Shown one piece after another: positions 39,916-52,800 of a DNA stretch of 64,000 nucleotides. The position numbers and the translations under genes are program-made. The stretch lies in assembly GCA_022432975.1 (NCBI GenBank), contig CM039512.1, forward strand, positions 4,027,998 through 4,091,997, given 5' to 3'. The notes below the pieces were generated by a model. That model was not told the DNA's origin, did no database searches, and saw only the letters and a list, made by a program, of their open reading frames with translations. This stretch comes from Begonia masoniana (Eukaryota; Streptophyta; Magnoliopsida; Cucurbitales; Begoniaceae). The stretch's first letter is position 1, and every line of letters starts with the position of its first letter.

Positions 39916-42900
39916 ATGGCTTCTGCTGTTGTGACTGCTGCTTCGTCTGCAAAGTTCTGTTTTAATTCCCAGTGTAAGGAATTGAGACCGGAGAGGCCGA
40001 GGAAAGGTTAGGTCCTTTACAGTGGCGACTTTGCGGAGCTCTGTGATCGCTGCGGGTGAGTTGCTGACTTATTTTTTTGCTTCATTTTGTTCGTGTTGGA
40101 TTTTTGGCTTATTGTGGCATCGTTTTTCGGTTTTGGGGCTTCGTTAGTTAGTAGGAATGGTATCTGGATATTGGCGATTGAAAATAGCAGTTTTTACGTT
40201 TCTATGGAGACTGCCACATAGAGGAAATCAGTTGCAACGATGCGGTGGAAATTGAATGTAGAAATTCAATGAATTTCCATTGTTTAATATAGCTACTGTT
40301 ATATTCTCCTCTAGTCGGTCTCCCTGGCTGTGTGAGACGGTGAAAATTGAATGTAGAAGTTCATATAGTCAAATATAGTCACGCAAATGGTTGCTATTCT
40401 TCTCATCGTCTCTCCAGTTTTTAGTCAAACCAGTTTGTTTGCTCCGTCACTTTACCTTTGTCAGAAACTCAGAAAGGGATGTTTATTTACTTTTTTGCCG
40501 TTGTGTAATTTTTTTGCAAAGGAAAGTGACTTTATATCTAGGTCTGTGTTTCGAAGGAGCCTTAGAAATCTTCAATGTATTGGATATTTCAGTCTTTAGC
40601 TCGTGCATTTTGTTGCATGATTTTTTTTTTTCGCTTTACTATACATCATTATTATTGATATAATAATATGGTGATTTACGGGGAGTTAAGAGTAAAACAT
40701 TGGAGATTGCACTGTCTTAAAAAGTTTGCTGATTTTACTCTCGCCCAAATTCCTTAATACTAGTTTAACCAAAAACAGATTACTAAAAATGAGAGTCATC
40801 AGGCATAATCTAATTTTGAGTGGGAAACATAGATATATAGAAAATGGATTCATGTCTATGGTGTATAATTATTCCAGAAAGATGAAAAGATTTGAAAATG
40901 TCACTCCCAACTGTTGTTTTAGTTGGTAATCTGTTTCATTTTGTCTTCTCTTTTAATTGAAAAGCTTATTTTTTCATTTGTTTATATGCATTTGCTTAAT
41001 CCTCCTTTGACTGACATATATTTCGAAGTATATATATCATTGCAGAGTTGGTTGAACCTATGGGTGACATATAAAAAGAAGCAGATGATAGATTGAGTGT
41101 TGTAATATTGTGATATTTTTCTTTATTTCTTTAATGTTAATTTGAGTTATATATTATTGTTAAAATTGTGAAAATTAGTATCCTCTGATTGTTGATATAG
41201 TAATTTCTCCAAATTAAAAAAAAAAAAAAAAAAATCACTCTCAATGCTCTTATAGTTGTGCTTATGAGGAAGGAAGATTCTGTGAAACTTTCCACTTAAA
41301 TGCTGCTGGTTGGAGATGCTGTGAGTTATGTGGGAAGGTGACCAAGACTTTATCCTGATGTACAAGCTTTTCATGACAGAATTAAATTGACTTATTGTTA
41401 GTCTGCCTTTGCAGCGTGCTCATTGTGGATGTATTGTTTCTTCTCCTGGATTTATGTTACTGGATCGTGGAGGTATTGAGTGCATGGTGTGTTCAAGGAA
41501 GAACGGTATTATGGTAGGATTAACTTAGTTTTCCTTTTCTAAATTTGATTATAGCAAATTGTTTTTTTTTTCTTTGACTTCATAGGTTGATTTTGCTTTT
41601 GTTTTTTTCGATCAATTCCATTTAGCCATCCTTTTCATACCCTGAATTTGTATCTTACCACCTATCCTTAAATGAGTTTAAATGAATCACTCGTTTCAAA
41701 GGCTTATTTTATTATTATTTTATTCTGATGGCCAATAGTGGAAAGATTCTGAAAGGATTTACTTTCGAAGATTTTTTTAGTTTGAGAGAACTATTAGTAC
41801 GTCTTAAGAAGATTTGTTGGTAGTTAAAGAATTATCACGGTGACGTTAACTTTCAGATTGATATATACATTATTTTTTGGCATTTTGTTTCTGTATTATT
41901 TGTTTAGAATTTTTTTTTATTTGCGCTGCTTTATTTATTATTTTTCTTTGGGTGGAGGGGGCAGGGAGAGAGTTATGATTCTGCAATTTGTAAACCTTAA
42001 CAGATAGTTCAAATTCCGTACTTACTCCTTTATTTGAGAATTTGAGAAATGTCAAGTGCTAGTGATGTTGGACAGAGTGGGTGGTTAGTACTACCAAAAA
42101 AATGTGCGGAGGTGAGTTCTAGTTACTGTAGTAGGGGTTGAGTCATTCTGAACATTCTATAGTTATCGTCTATTTCAGCTGAAAATCTATTTCCTTACAA
42201 TATGGTCAATCTTGCAAAGAAATTTTAAAATTGTAAACAACAGTATCCAATAACTGAATTAAAGAGCTCATAACTGCACAATTGATTTTCATAATTTTAT
42301 ATTCCAATCATCATTGTATTATACTATCACAGGCATATTTCCCATCAATAACTCAACCGGAAGGATTACCTTTAAAAGTTCTGAATGTAAAAGGAAAGGA
42401 ATGGATAGTTCAATTCCGTTTCTGGCCAAATAACAATAGTAGGATGTATGTTCTAGAAGGGGTTACTCATTGCCTACAGGCCACGCCATTGCGAGCAGGT
42501 GATATAGGTACTCATCTAAACCAATTTCAGCTTTCGGTAACTTTGGCTTCTGGTTAGACACTTTTATACCACTTTTATACACATGTCTGTTTTACAAGTA
42601 TAGTTTTCAATCTTTCAGATGCAAATAACGGACATATTTTTTTTTGCTGATTCTTGCATTGAGAGTCGATTCCCTTTTTTTTTACTCTCCAGTAACTTTT
42701 AGTAGATTAGAGCCAGAAGGAAACTTGGTTATGGATTTCAGAAAGGCTGCAACAAAACCTGATCAGGTTTGCTACTGTGTATTTAGTCTACAGCTGTATC
42801 TTTAACTTGGTTATGGGTTTCATTTGATGTAAGGAATAAGGATGCCTCTTAAGACTGTCAGAAGCCCCCATTCTCTGAGGTCATTTGGATGTTGTATAAA

Positions 42901-44639
42901 GGTTTCTTTGAGGTCATTCGTCATTTATAGTGTAAATATTTTCTCATTTTTTCAATTTGTAAAATATTGCATTGGGATGGGGTATCAAATGCCTATGCGA
43001 CGAGTGATGCGTAATCTTATAAATCTATGGACACTTGAGCAATGAGGAAAATTTTGCTGCTTGAGAAATTGGCTGCAAAAATTGCTTTTATTCCCATCTG
43101 GAAAAAGAAGGTTGTCTTATTCATAATCAGATGTCATATAGAGTGACCTCTACTTGACTAAGAGTGGAAACATCTTAAGTTACTTGTACCACAATTTGTA
43201 TCTCATCCAGAAAAAAAGGATGAAAATGTTTCTTGGGATGAATATGATGGATTTTGGTTCTAAAAAGTGATTACTCAATGCGCTGAAGGTGGTATTGTTC
43301 TTACTTAAAGTTATATGAGTAGTCAATGACAGATGTTTGTTTCTATAACTTATCGAACTAATGACTTACATTGTCTTGGTTAGGATGATTTACAAAAGTT
43401 TAGGCTTTTAGCAGTCCTGACAAAATTTGATCCCTCATTATTTGCTTTGTTTGGCAGGAAAATGAAACAAACAGGGCAATGAATGGAGTTTCTGACAAAA
43501 TTTGATCCCTCACTAAAACTGTTCAAGATTTTTTTTCTACTAAACTATTAAATTATTCAAAACTTAATAATTTAGAATTAGAGAAGCAGAGTAATATTTT
43601 TTGATGTAAGCCCTCTTCGGCGTTCTATTTTTCTTTTGTTGGAGATATTAAAATATCTTATACGTCTTTGGTATTGCTGATTTCCTGTTTCTCGCACACT
43701 TTGTGTATAGTTTTATTTTAATATATCCCCTTGTAAATGATTAGAAAATTCCTCAAACTTCAATCAATGATAAAATTGTTTTATATGAATCAACTAGGTT
43801 GAACCCACAAAATACTAGTTCGTGGACAAAATTTGATATGTCTGGATACATAGCAAAAGAAATCCTGGGGGCAAAGCCTATTGTTGCTAGGAGGAAAAGC
43901 AGAATGTTAGGTTCAAAGACTAAGCGACTTAAAACTGAAAGTGAGGACGTTATAGAACTGAAGTTGACATGGGAAGAAGCTCAAGGACTTCTGCAGCCCC
44001 CTTCTAACGATGTTCAGAGTTTTGTGGAGATGAAAGATTTGAGTTTGAAGAATATGAGGTACTCATTGCTTGTCCGTTAGTTTGAAGAATATTATTTTTT
44101 TTTTAGAATAATTTGTAATGAATGTTATTCTTTATGATAGTAGTCAAATAAATCTTCTTTTGCCTTATCCTCGAACTTGATGACATCTTCACTTCATCAA
44201 CTTGGTGCTTAAATTTGAGTGACTTTGTTTTAGTGTGATCCTATAACTAAGCATCTAACTGTATATGAGGCCTGTTATTAGGTCTGTTTTCTGTTGTTTT
44301 TTTTTTTGGGAAGGAATATGCTTATGTAAGTTCATGTATCCAAAGTTATTGGATGTGCTATCAAACTTGACTAAAAGAGTCCTGGTTTTATAAACCATTT
44401 TTAGTTATTTGTTGTCAAATTTGTTAAAAGTCCTGTTTTGTTAGTTCCACCAATCTATTATTTCCTCGCTATATGAAGTTACGATTTGTCTCGGACACTT
44501 CTTCAGCTCTGGATTGAACCATAGCTCAATGAGAGGCACTTCCCATTTCATGGTCTATAGATTTTCGAAGATTTTATAAACGTTTGTTTATTCTCTTCAT
44601 TCTTCTATAAAAGGAAGAGGTGCAACTTGTAGAACCGTT

Positions 44640-45840
44640 ATTGTCTGGGGATGATGGGGGGGGGGGGGTGGGGGGTGAATGTCCTAATCGAGTTTATTTA
44701 CTACAATATAAATTACTTAAGTTATTATTTACTTAATCGAATTAAACAGAGAGAGAGAGAAAAATAACATCGTGATTTTTACGTGGTTCGGCCAATCTTG
44801 CCTACGTCCACGCTTCAAGGATTCCACCCCCTTAAAGATTCACTACTGTTCTTCCACGAGAAATTTTGATTGGACTTCACGGGCGCCAATCAACTGCCTT
44901 TTACACTTCGATTGATCTTCACGGGCATTAATCGCTGTCTTTACACTTTCTAGGTTGTAAGGAGGATAAATCAAATCTACACCTTCTTGAAAGCTATATC
45001 TCAAGTTAAGATTTGGGAAGGTATAGAAAACCGAAGAGTATTACACAGATTACACTCTTGAAAAAATATGCGCAGCAAGCAGAGGTTCGCGTGTAGGAAA
45101 AAAAATTCAAAAAGTATTTTTCCCAGCTTCTGTTCTTCTATTTATATGGTCTTCGTAACCATTCGGACGACTCCTTGAATCCGTACCAAAATATGACCGT
45201 TACGTAAATAATATATCCGTTGGGATGTCGGCTTCGGTTGATGTTACTTTTGAGCGGAGTCTCCTTAGCTCAAACGGTATTAACCGTGCGGGCAAAATCT
45301 TCGTTCGGTCGACATTGCTTTTGGTTGACTTATAAGTCTGGTCGACATTGATTTCGATTGACTTCCAAGTCTGGTCAACATTGATTTTGATTGACTTCTG
45401 TGTTCCGCTACCGGTCGATATATCTGCCTTTCCACCGGTTGACATATTTGGCGGACGACATTCTCGCTTTAGTATAACAGACGATAAATATTGACAAGTC
45501 AGCAGTCGATATGTCTAGCGGACGAATTCACTTCTTTGTCCAACCACCGGTCGATATATACTTTCGATATTTTGCATCTTTCATTTGCATTGACCGGACG
45601 ATATCTTTCATGCACCAGAACTGCTTTTTTGTTTTTAACTGACAACACTTAATGAAGATCATCATAAACATAATACCCTTTTTAAGGGGCATTTCCAGTA
45701 AAAATAGTTAATCACAAACCATATATTCATTAAGCATATCAATTTATATCACATGAATTACATCATCAAAAACATAGTTAAATTTAAACACATTTTATGT
45801 TAACACAACTTTGCTTTTGTAAATAGTGGTAACATCTTGT
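44640..45840. mobile_element. Transposon-like insertion in a VAL-like intron
   Basis: It starts near a G-rich GGGGGGTGAATGTCC edge (44656-44684), then GAGAGAGAGAG (44750-44760) and TTTTTACGTGGTTCGGCCAA with CCTACGTCCACG, text common in plant repeats. CCGGTCGATAT-like words recur (45411-45424, 45546-45558, with relatives between). The right part has CATCATCAAAAACATAG (45759-45775), typical of copia-type LTR DNA. I cannot fix the borders or class, and no transposase or pol frame is seen. Possibly a solo LTR. It lies between exons 43799-44058 and 45919-45968. Confidence 0.5.
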
Positions 45841-45990
45841 TGTGGCACTTTCCCTTTCAAAGGCATCGATAAACTCTAACAAGGGAGCGACATTATTTTT
45901 TCTAACATCTTGTTACAGGATGCTCCAATCATTGGGAGGCCAACCATCATAACGTCTGATAATATCTGGTAAATCACTTATCTTGTATCA

Positions 45991-46480
45991 TCTAGTTAAC
46001 CATTTGAGATTTTTATCGATTTATGTGGTTACTTCCCCTATATTTAGTTTTTGATTTCTCTCTACAAGCCGGGTAGTGATATGCCCTTTGCCGTATGGGC
46101 TGTTTATTACTGATCAATTCCTCTCTTGAGCTGCGGTCATTTCAGTGTTGGTGTTGCTTTATTATAATTATTTTTTTAGCAAGTGTCTGTAAATTATAAT
46201 TTTAACATTACCCTTATCATTTTTTGTTGGAGGTTCTAGTTAACCATTTGAGATTTTTATCGATTTATGTGGTTACTTCCCCTATATTTAGTTTTTGATT
46301 TCTCTCTACAAGCCGGGGTAGTGATATGCCCTTTGCCGTATGGGCTGTTTATTACTGATCAATTCCTCTCTTGAGCTGCGGTCATTTCAGTGTTGGTGTT
46401 GCTTTATTATAATTATTTTTTTAGCAAGTGTCTGTAAATTATAATTTTAACATTACCCTTATCATTTTTTGTTGGAGGTT
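45991..46480. repeat. Tandem duplication, about 244 bp x 2, in a VAL-like intron
   Basis: Sequence from TCTAGTTAACCATTTGAG to TTGTTGGAGGTT occurs at 45991-46235 and again at 46235-46480. The only difference I see is one extra G in the second (CCGGGGTAG against CCGGGTAG). Near identity means a recent event or a mis-assembly. Confidence 0.92.
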
Positions 46481-48135
46481 TTTTTTTTGTTATCGTCTCT
46501 CACCCCAGTTTGAATAATCTGTCTTTCACCATCTAAACAAAAAACATTCATGGAACTACAATTAATTGTATCACTCAAGCGGATTCTTATCCTTTCTTTT
46601 CAGTGAAAAGAATCGGTGGACACAATGTGCAGACTGCTATAAGTGGCCAAAATTGCCGATTAGCATCCTTCCCTTTAGGTGGACTTGTTCTGACAATGCT
46701 TGGGACCCAGAGAGGTAATTAAGAAATCATTTTTTCCTTAGACTAGTTGTCATATCTTTCTTATATTTGAATCTCTTACTTCATTTAAGACTATTGTAGT
46801 TCGATTCCGCTGGCTTTGGCCATACAGTTTATGGAGTCCATGTACGAATTAAGAATCTGCTCCATTTAGATAAGTCATTTGTTAACGTACTTGTTTAAGG
46901 ATCTACATTTAAAATCTTTTAATGCTGGGTATGGCTGTAATTCTTTATTGAAATGGGACTTTACATGGAGTAGCTGCCTGTATTTTTCTCTCAAATTAAC
47001 TAGTCAACTTTCCCTCTGTCCCACCTGTGTCAACGAAATGATCGCAAGAGCTAGTAAATTGCACATTAACGGGAATAAGCTAGAGGCTGTCAACCTCTGC
47101 ATTTTATTATTACTCATCTTCATCTCTGTTGCCTGATAGATCCATTTGTTCGGCTGCTCAAGAATTGACTACAGAACAGCTTGAAAGAATGCCATCCCCC
47201 GGTAACTCAGGTACGAGTTTCTTACAAAATCATTGGATTTTTTTTTTGTTGTTTGAGCTTATTTGATTATCTTCTTATTATAAGATTGTTTTACTGATTA
47301 ATTTCTATTTCACTGTTAGCTTATATTTCCTATCAAACGTTCAACCTTTGAATTGGTTGTCATCCTGGCTTGTGGCAGCTTGTAAGAAAATGAAAACTAC
47401 GAAACGACAACCAGATCGTGGTGAGGCTTTAGAGGGAGTGACACTCTTGCACACCTTGCCATTTCGGCCGATGTTGATTCAGTGCAGGCATCTTCACAGG
47501 CACCAACAAAGCATCTGCGCCATATACTTGGCTGCTCTTGCATTGGGTGCATCCAACCTCCCAGCGGGAAGGACCCTAAACACAAGCAGACGTGTATGTG
47601 TAATATCTGCCTAATGGTGAAATGCCATTTCTGCTCTTTAATGATACGGCACGATAGAAAACAGACAGAACGAGAATCAGATATTGCAAGCCAAAAGCAG
47701 CAACAATCATTGATTGACATGAATGATGAAATTTTGCAATGTAGTGATAGTAGTAGATTGGTGGAGAAAGAGATGAATGATTGCTCTGATGAGGATTCTA
47801 ACAAAAAGACATCCATGTCCATATCCACATCCCCTTTTAAAGGAAAATTTGATTTGAATATCCAACCCTAAGGAGAGGATGAGTTGTCTCCTGGTTCAGA
47901 TTATGGCACCATAATGAAGTTGCTTCAAGATGCTGCCGAGAAGAATCTCAGACAACAGAAAGCATCAGGCTGTGACAGAATTACATATAGCAATTCATCG
48001 GAGCCACGTGGAGGTGCAACTCTGGCAAAAAATAACAATAACAGTGTCAACCTCAGCAGTAATTATCAAGACAATGACGAAGATCTTCAGGTAACTTTTG
48101 CGATTATGTCGGCATCCATGCGAGCTGCAGAGTGA

Positions 48136-49051
48136 AATGATAACAATTCCGAAAACTATCAGTTCTCTGCTACATCTGGGGGGTGTCCCAGTCATTTTTT
48201 GTTGTACGGTCATACGCATCGGCGTCACACTTCTGCAGTAAGTTCATAGAGAGGACCTTGGTCAAGAAGCCGGAATGTGCTATTTGTCATCCTCACACTC
48301 TTGGTAGATTTAGTGCATTCCAAAGTGGTAGAACTAATGAATATGTAAATTTGGTGGTGGTGGTAGGTTGAACCGCCCTTCATCCGAGCTTGTTCTCCTT
48401 GCTATGCGCAGAGGATCAGAGTCAGTAACGACGCTGACAGTTGAATATAGATAGGTTTTTGGCTAACTGGAGCAATTGTGTTTTTGAGTTGTCTTCTTCA
48501 TATTAATCACAGAATATCACACATGGTGATGTTTGTGTTATGTACTTTGTGCTTTATCGTTTCACGGTTATCCATTTGACAATCATGAACCAGTTTTTTA
48601 GAGTCGAAGAACATTTGATTGAGAAAGTAGACGAGGTTTGCACTTATTATTCGATTTGGGAAGAAGTTCGATAAATATTGGTATTTTGAGAGACAAGCAA
48701 ATCAGTAAAGGCAGGCTTATGCTTCGTTGCAGCTTAATTATAGCAAGTGCACCGGGGAGGGAGAGAGAGAGAGAGAGATTTGTGCTCAAGCATTAGAATT
48801 TTACCAAGTTAGACAAGGACTAAAGGCTAATTTTGGTTGGCTAATAATCAAAATTAACCATAGCCCTCCACCTCCATTTTTGAAGACAGTTTTCCCTCAA
48901 CACCTTCTCTCTTCCTACTCAACAGGCCATGGAAGATGCAGCTCCAAACCATCTCAAAACTTGAGAAGAAAGAATATCAATTCAGACGAGATCTTCAAAT
49001 GATATTCTGATAAAACCTTGAGAAGCAGGCAAAATCAAAAACTCTGCCAAA
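48136..49051 (+). other. VAL-like 3' flank and syntaxin upstream region
   Basis: Contains remnants that could be the last VAL-like exon (48180-48450) but no clear match. A (GA) tract at 48762-48778 and a 5' leader precede the syntaxin start at 49052. No TATA box chosen. Confidence 0.3.
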
Positions 49052-49963
49052 ATGAACGATCTCTTCTCCGGCTCGTTCAAAAAGTATGCAGACCTGAAGC
49101 AGCAGGCCTACCTAGACGGCATGGAGGCCGGCAAGGAGAGCATAAATCTTGACAAGTTCTTTGAAGACATCGACAATGTGAAGGAAGACATGAAACAAGT
49201 GGAAAAGCTCTACAAGAAACTGCAGGAAGCAAATGAGGAATGCAAAGTTGTCCACAATGCCAAAACCATGAAAGAACTGAGAGCAAGAATGGATCAAGAT
49301 GCCAGCCAGGTTTTAAAAAGAGTCAAAATGATCAAAGCAAAGCTCGAAGGCCTCGATCGATCAAACGCAGCCCATCGAAGCCTTCCGGGGTGCGGCCCGG
49401 GCTCATCTGCCGACAGAACAAGAACCTCGGTCGTAAGTGGATTGGGGAAGAAACTAAAAGACATAATGGATGATTTTCAGAGTTTAAGAAGTAGAATGAA
49501 TGCAGAATATAAGGAAACAGTTGAACGCAGGTATTTCACAATCACAGGAGAGAAGGCAAATGAAGAAACCATTGAAAATCTAATCTCGAGTGGAGAAAGC
49601 GAAAATTTTCTGCAGAAAGCAATTCAAGAACAAGGCAGAGGCCAAATAATGGACACCATATCAGAAATACAAGAAAGACACGATGCAGTGAAGGAGATCG
49701 AGAAGAACCTCATTGAGCTTCACCAGATATTTCTGGACATGGCTGCTCTGGTCGAGGCCCAGGGACATCAACTCAACGACATAGAGAGTCACGTTGCCCA
49801 TGCAAATTCGTTCGTCAGGCGAGGGACAGAGCAGCTTCAAGAGGCCAGAGAAAGTCAGAAAAGCTCGAGGAAATGGACCTGCATTGCCATAGTTCTTGGT
49901 GCAGTTCTTGTTGCTGTTCTTCTCTTCCCACTTCTATCATCCATTTTGCCTCACCTGTTGTAG
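49052..49963 (+). CDS. SYP124-like: Plasma-membrane Qa-SNARE, SYP12 group (SYP124/SYP125-like)
   Basis: Intact single-exon gene of 303 residues. Start [18 protein letters not shown] is typical of SYP12 syntaxins. The N-terminal Habc helices cover about residues 30-165 ([54 protein letters not shown]). [18 protein letters not shown] and [18 protein letters not shown] follow. The SNARE helix spans about 205-270 and includes [20 protein letters not shown], with the zero-layer Gln near residue 237. A C-terminal membrane anchor follows [18 protein letters not shown]. It would fuse secretory vesicles with the plasma membrane. Wording is closest to SYP124/125, which act in pollen tube growth; tissue role is inferred. 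No lesions. Confidence 0.93.
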   Translation: MNDLFSGSFKKYADLKQQAYLDGMEAGKESINLDKFFEDIDNVKEDMKQVEKLYKKLQEANEECKVVHNAKTMKELRARMDQDASQVLKRVKMIKAKLEGLDRSNAAHRSLPGCGPGSSADRTRTSVVSGLGKKLKDIMDDFQSLRSRMNAEYKETVERRYFTITGEKANEETIENLISSGESENFLQKAIQEQGRGQIMDTISEIQERHDAVKEIEKNLIELHQIFLDMAALVEAQGHQLNDIESHVAHANSFVRRGTEQLQEARESQKSSRKWTCIAIVLGAVLVAVLLFPLLSSILPHLL

Positions 49964-51343
49964 GAAATGGAACTCTTTTGCTCGTGGAGATTGAGAAACA
50001 TCTAGTTTTGAGTCCTGTAAAGAAGAGATCATATCCCAAAACATCTTAAAACGTTTGTCTGAAATTGAAAAATGACAGCTTTTTTTACTCATGGAAATCA
50101 GACAAACCAGACACATACAAGGTTGTAAGCTCTGCACGTATGGAAGATGTTTTAATTTTTAACTGATCGACAACAAACAGTTGAAATTCTTTTTCTGCAA
50201 TAGAGTCAGATAAGAGTTTTATTCCAATTTCAAAATCCATAGGAGCTGTCTTGATGAACCAAACTTCATAAAATTTATGCTATGATTTGATGAACAGATT
50301 CATTACATTATGATATAACTTCAAAAACTATAAATAGAGAAGATCTTTCTATAGAATATGGAGGCGTCACTGCAATAGATCTGTTGCCGTGCAGGAGAAC
50401 AATTGTTTAATGCAAAACATGATAAATTAAACAAATACTGTAATAGCCATCTCTTCCTCTAGATACCATCTCGAAGCAACTTCGAAATAGCAGTCCAACT
50501 TGTACAATTTCCTCTTAGCTAAGATCCCGTCCAAATCAATTCGAAAGGAGTAAGAAAAGCTACAACCTGAACTCAGATTCCAGTGGAGCCATCGGAGACG
50601 GCAGTAGTACTGTCTCGAGACTCACCTGCATGTCCCCACTTTTGTTGAACTATCTATTCTTTTGCAGCTATGTTAGGATACAGTCTCATAGCTAGTGGAT
50701 GATGGGTCTTTCTTTCTTGAAGATGTTTGAATCTCTTTGTGGGGATTGTCCCAACTTGAACTCAGCGTTCTGAAGAATATATAACAATGAAAGCTCATAT
50801 TCAAAGGCTTACAATGGAAGAGTTGGAGAACACTGTTCTAAATCATAACTCTAAGATGACCAACTTGAAAGAGCAAGCGTCCAACCACGTACAGTCTATA
50901 CTCTTGCCTATGTAAGAATAAAACTTGAGAAATCAAGATAAATCATTTAAGAAAAACCTGCAGATCTCTTCTTAAAGAATCTACACAATAGCTTCTAAAC
51001 ATTTAAACCAGCGTTTCTATCAATCTACTAAGCATATACAAACTTGGAAATATGATTGCAAGAAAAAGATAGTTCTAATCACCGAGAAATAAGATATCAA
51101 ATTAGAATACTCATAAAAAATGACCATTAGTAATCTATTCATGTCACAATATCCCCAAGACATGTATGCAATCAGCAAAACCAGTAACCTCTTTCAGGTC
51201 GGTTTGAGATCCAACAGACGCACCAATAGACAAGATACTATGACCAAATAACAACTCAAAAAAGAAGTTGAAAGATGCATGACAAACTCATTTACAAGCA
51301 TAGCATAATTTTTTTTTTAATCCGGAAAGCTTAATACACTCAA
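49964..51343. other. Intergenic DNA between syntaxin and VPS28
   Basis: 3' flanks of two convergent genes, AT-rich, with no gene seen. Confidence 0.3.
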
Positions 51344-51973
51344 CTAAGTACCAGAACTGGGTAAAGCTGCCATAAAAGAATTATAGGACGACTCCAAGTC
51401 AAAATGAAGCTGCCGTGCTTGCTGTTCGGTTAATTCGTCGGCTGCCCCCATCTTTGCAAGCCTAGCAATCCATTCCTTCATCTTTGTCTTCCCCTCAAAA
51501 TCAGATGGCAGAATGCTCAACTTGTTCAGTGATGCAGAGAGGTCTGAAAGAAGAGGGTGGACCTGATCAACAGCAACCATGTTCAACTTTAATGAATCCA
51601 TAGCCGTAATGAAATTCTGCACACATTCTGCTACAGTGGCGGCTGAGGTGGTGGCTGAGGCAGCCGCAGCAACCCGATGCTCCACTGTAGCAGGCACTCC
51701 CGAGGTCAAAAGGCGGTTCAGCGCAGCAGGGCAGTCCATCTTGTAAGTGTCTGCAAAGCGCTCAATGCTGGGAACTGTGTCTTTAAGCGTGGAAGCTAAG
51801 GTTTTGAAGTGGGCAATAAGTTTGTGGCATTCGGCCTCATACTCTGACGAGGAGATTATATCGCGGATGTAAGCCTTTTCAAGCTTCTCCGTGGCCTTTA
51901 TAATGGCGTAGAGTTCAGCAAAATTTTCATACATTTCTCTCTCGCGCTTGTCGTTCCAAAGCTTGACCTCCAT
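51344..51973 (-). CDS. VPS28: ESCRT-I subunit VPS28
   Basis: Intact single-exon frame of 209 residues, the usual plant VPS28 length. N-terminal ESCRT-I core: MEVKLWNDKREREMYENF, ELYAIIKATEKLEKAYIR, AHFKTLASTLKDTVPSIERF, KMDCPAALNRLL (about residues 1-100). An Ala-rich linker (VAAAASATTSAATVAECV) follows. The C-terminal four-helix domain (about 115-209) includes DQVHPLLSDLSASLNKL, LPSDFEGKTKMKEWIARL, DELTEQQARQLHFDLESS and YNSFM. It sorts ubiquitinated membrane cargo into multivesicular bodies on endosomes together with VPS23 and VPS37. The upstream region to 52.75 kb has GA tracts on the plus strand, which on the gene strand are CT-rich leader-like DNA; a leader intron is possible. Confidence 0.95.
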   Translation of the reverse strand: MEVKLWNDKREREMYENFAELYAIIKATEKLEKAYIRDIISSSEYEAECHKLIAHFKTLASTLKDTVPSIERFADTYKMDCPAALNRLLTSGVPATVEHRVAAAASATTSAATVAECVQNFITAMDSLKLNMVAVDQVHPLLSDLSASLNKLSILPSDFEGKTKMKEWIARLAKMGAADELTEQQARQLHFDLESSYNSFMAALPSSGT

Positions 51974-52576
51974 TTGGGTATACTCTACTATGGTAGATTA
52001 ACAGTCAAATAGAATGAGTCTGGTGAGAGGAGGATTGGAGAAGAGAACGGGACACGCGCAAAGAAACGAGCCTACCTCACTGAAAATAAAACAAGATCCA
52101 AGAGCTATATAAGGAATGAAATTATCAAATCATACTCAAAAACTAATCAATAACCCCAAACAGAACAATAATAAAGTAAAGTTAGCTCGGTTTGGTCGCC
52201 AGAAAAAGAAAGCAAACAAAAGGATACAACTTTGATGCCCCAAATTTTACTTAACTCCTACCACGTAGTATTAATCAATAGAGGAAAAACTGGATTGATT
52301 GGGCATTTCATGGTCGAATAAAATGAAAATATTAAGGATCGTAGTTTCGTTCATATAAGTTTCCGCAGTTTGCAACAAGGAATCAGCCATTAGGAAGAGA
52401 CGGGCAAGGCAGCAAAACGAAATCGAGAGACAAACTAAAAGATCAAACACCACCAAAATCAAACAAAAAAAAACGAAAAACAGAAAGGAATAGAAAAAAA
52501 CCCTATTCCTCATCGCATTACATTATGGATATCCAACATAGAATCTATTGCGAGCACTTAAATCACTGCCGATTAA

Positions 52577-52621
<45 letters not shown>

Positions 52622-52800
52622 GGGAACTGAAACGCGTTTCTGAAAGCTGCAAAAGCGAGCGTGTCGGACAAAGAGAAGAAGAAGAGAACAGCTACCTACG
52701 GAGAAAAAGAGAGAGAGAGAGAGAGAGAGAGGTTGCGTGTGGGCTCGCACATAATATTATTGCTGCTTACGGCATCTGCGTATAGCAGTTGGAAATCACG
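51974..52800 (-). promoter_or_regulatory. VPS28 upstream region with CT/GA microsatellites
   Basis: Two perfect dinucleotide tracts lie on the plus strand as (GA)18 at 52581-52616 and (GA)11 at 52709-52730. On the VPS28 strand they are CT tracts, common in plant leaders and core promoters. Transcription start is not evident. Confidence 0.4.

Larger units (their letters stand above)
39916..48135 (+). pseudogene. VAL-like: Decayed VAL/HSI2-type B3-domain repressor gene
   Basis: Exons recognised: 39916-40055 (CFNSQCKELRPERPRKG), 41256-41337 and 41415-41513 (PHD-like zinc module: AYEEGRFCETFHLNAAGWRC, ELCGK, AHCGCIVSS), about 42049-42111, 42333-42507, 42693-42766 (B3 domain: [42 protein letters not shown]), 43458-43505, about 43799-44058 (SKTKRLKTESED, ELKLTWEEAQGLL), 45919-45968, 46604-46714 (CW zinc finger: RWTQCADCYKWPKLP, FRWTCSDNAWDPER), 47140-47210, about 47379-48135 (CSCIGCIQPPSGK, DLNIQP EAR motif). 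VAL proteins repress seed-maturation genes through Polycomb. Lesions: Trp-to-stop at 40009-40011, a frame break and short duplication near 42045, a stop in exon 43458, a frame break near 47460 and a stop at 47869-47871. The usual long segment between zinc module and B3 is missing. Confidence 0.88.

Noticed and set aside
47348..47614. 88-codon plus-strand frame overlapping the last VAL-like exon
   Set aside because: It is the shifted frame before and after the break near 47460, not a separate gene.
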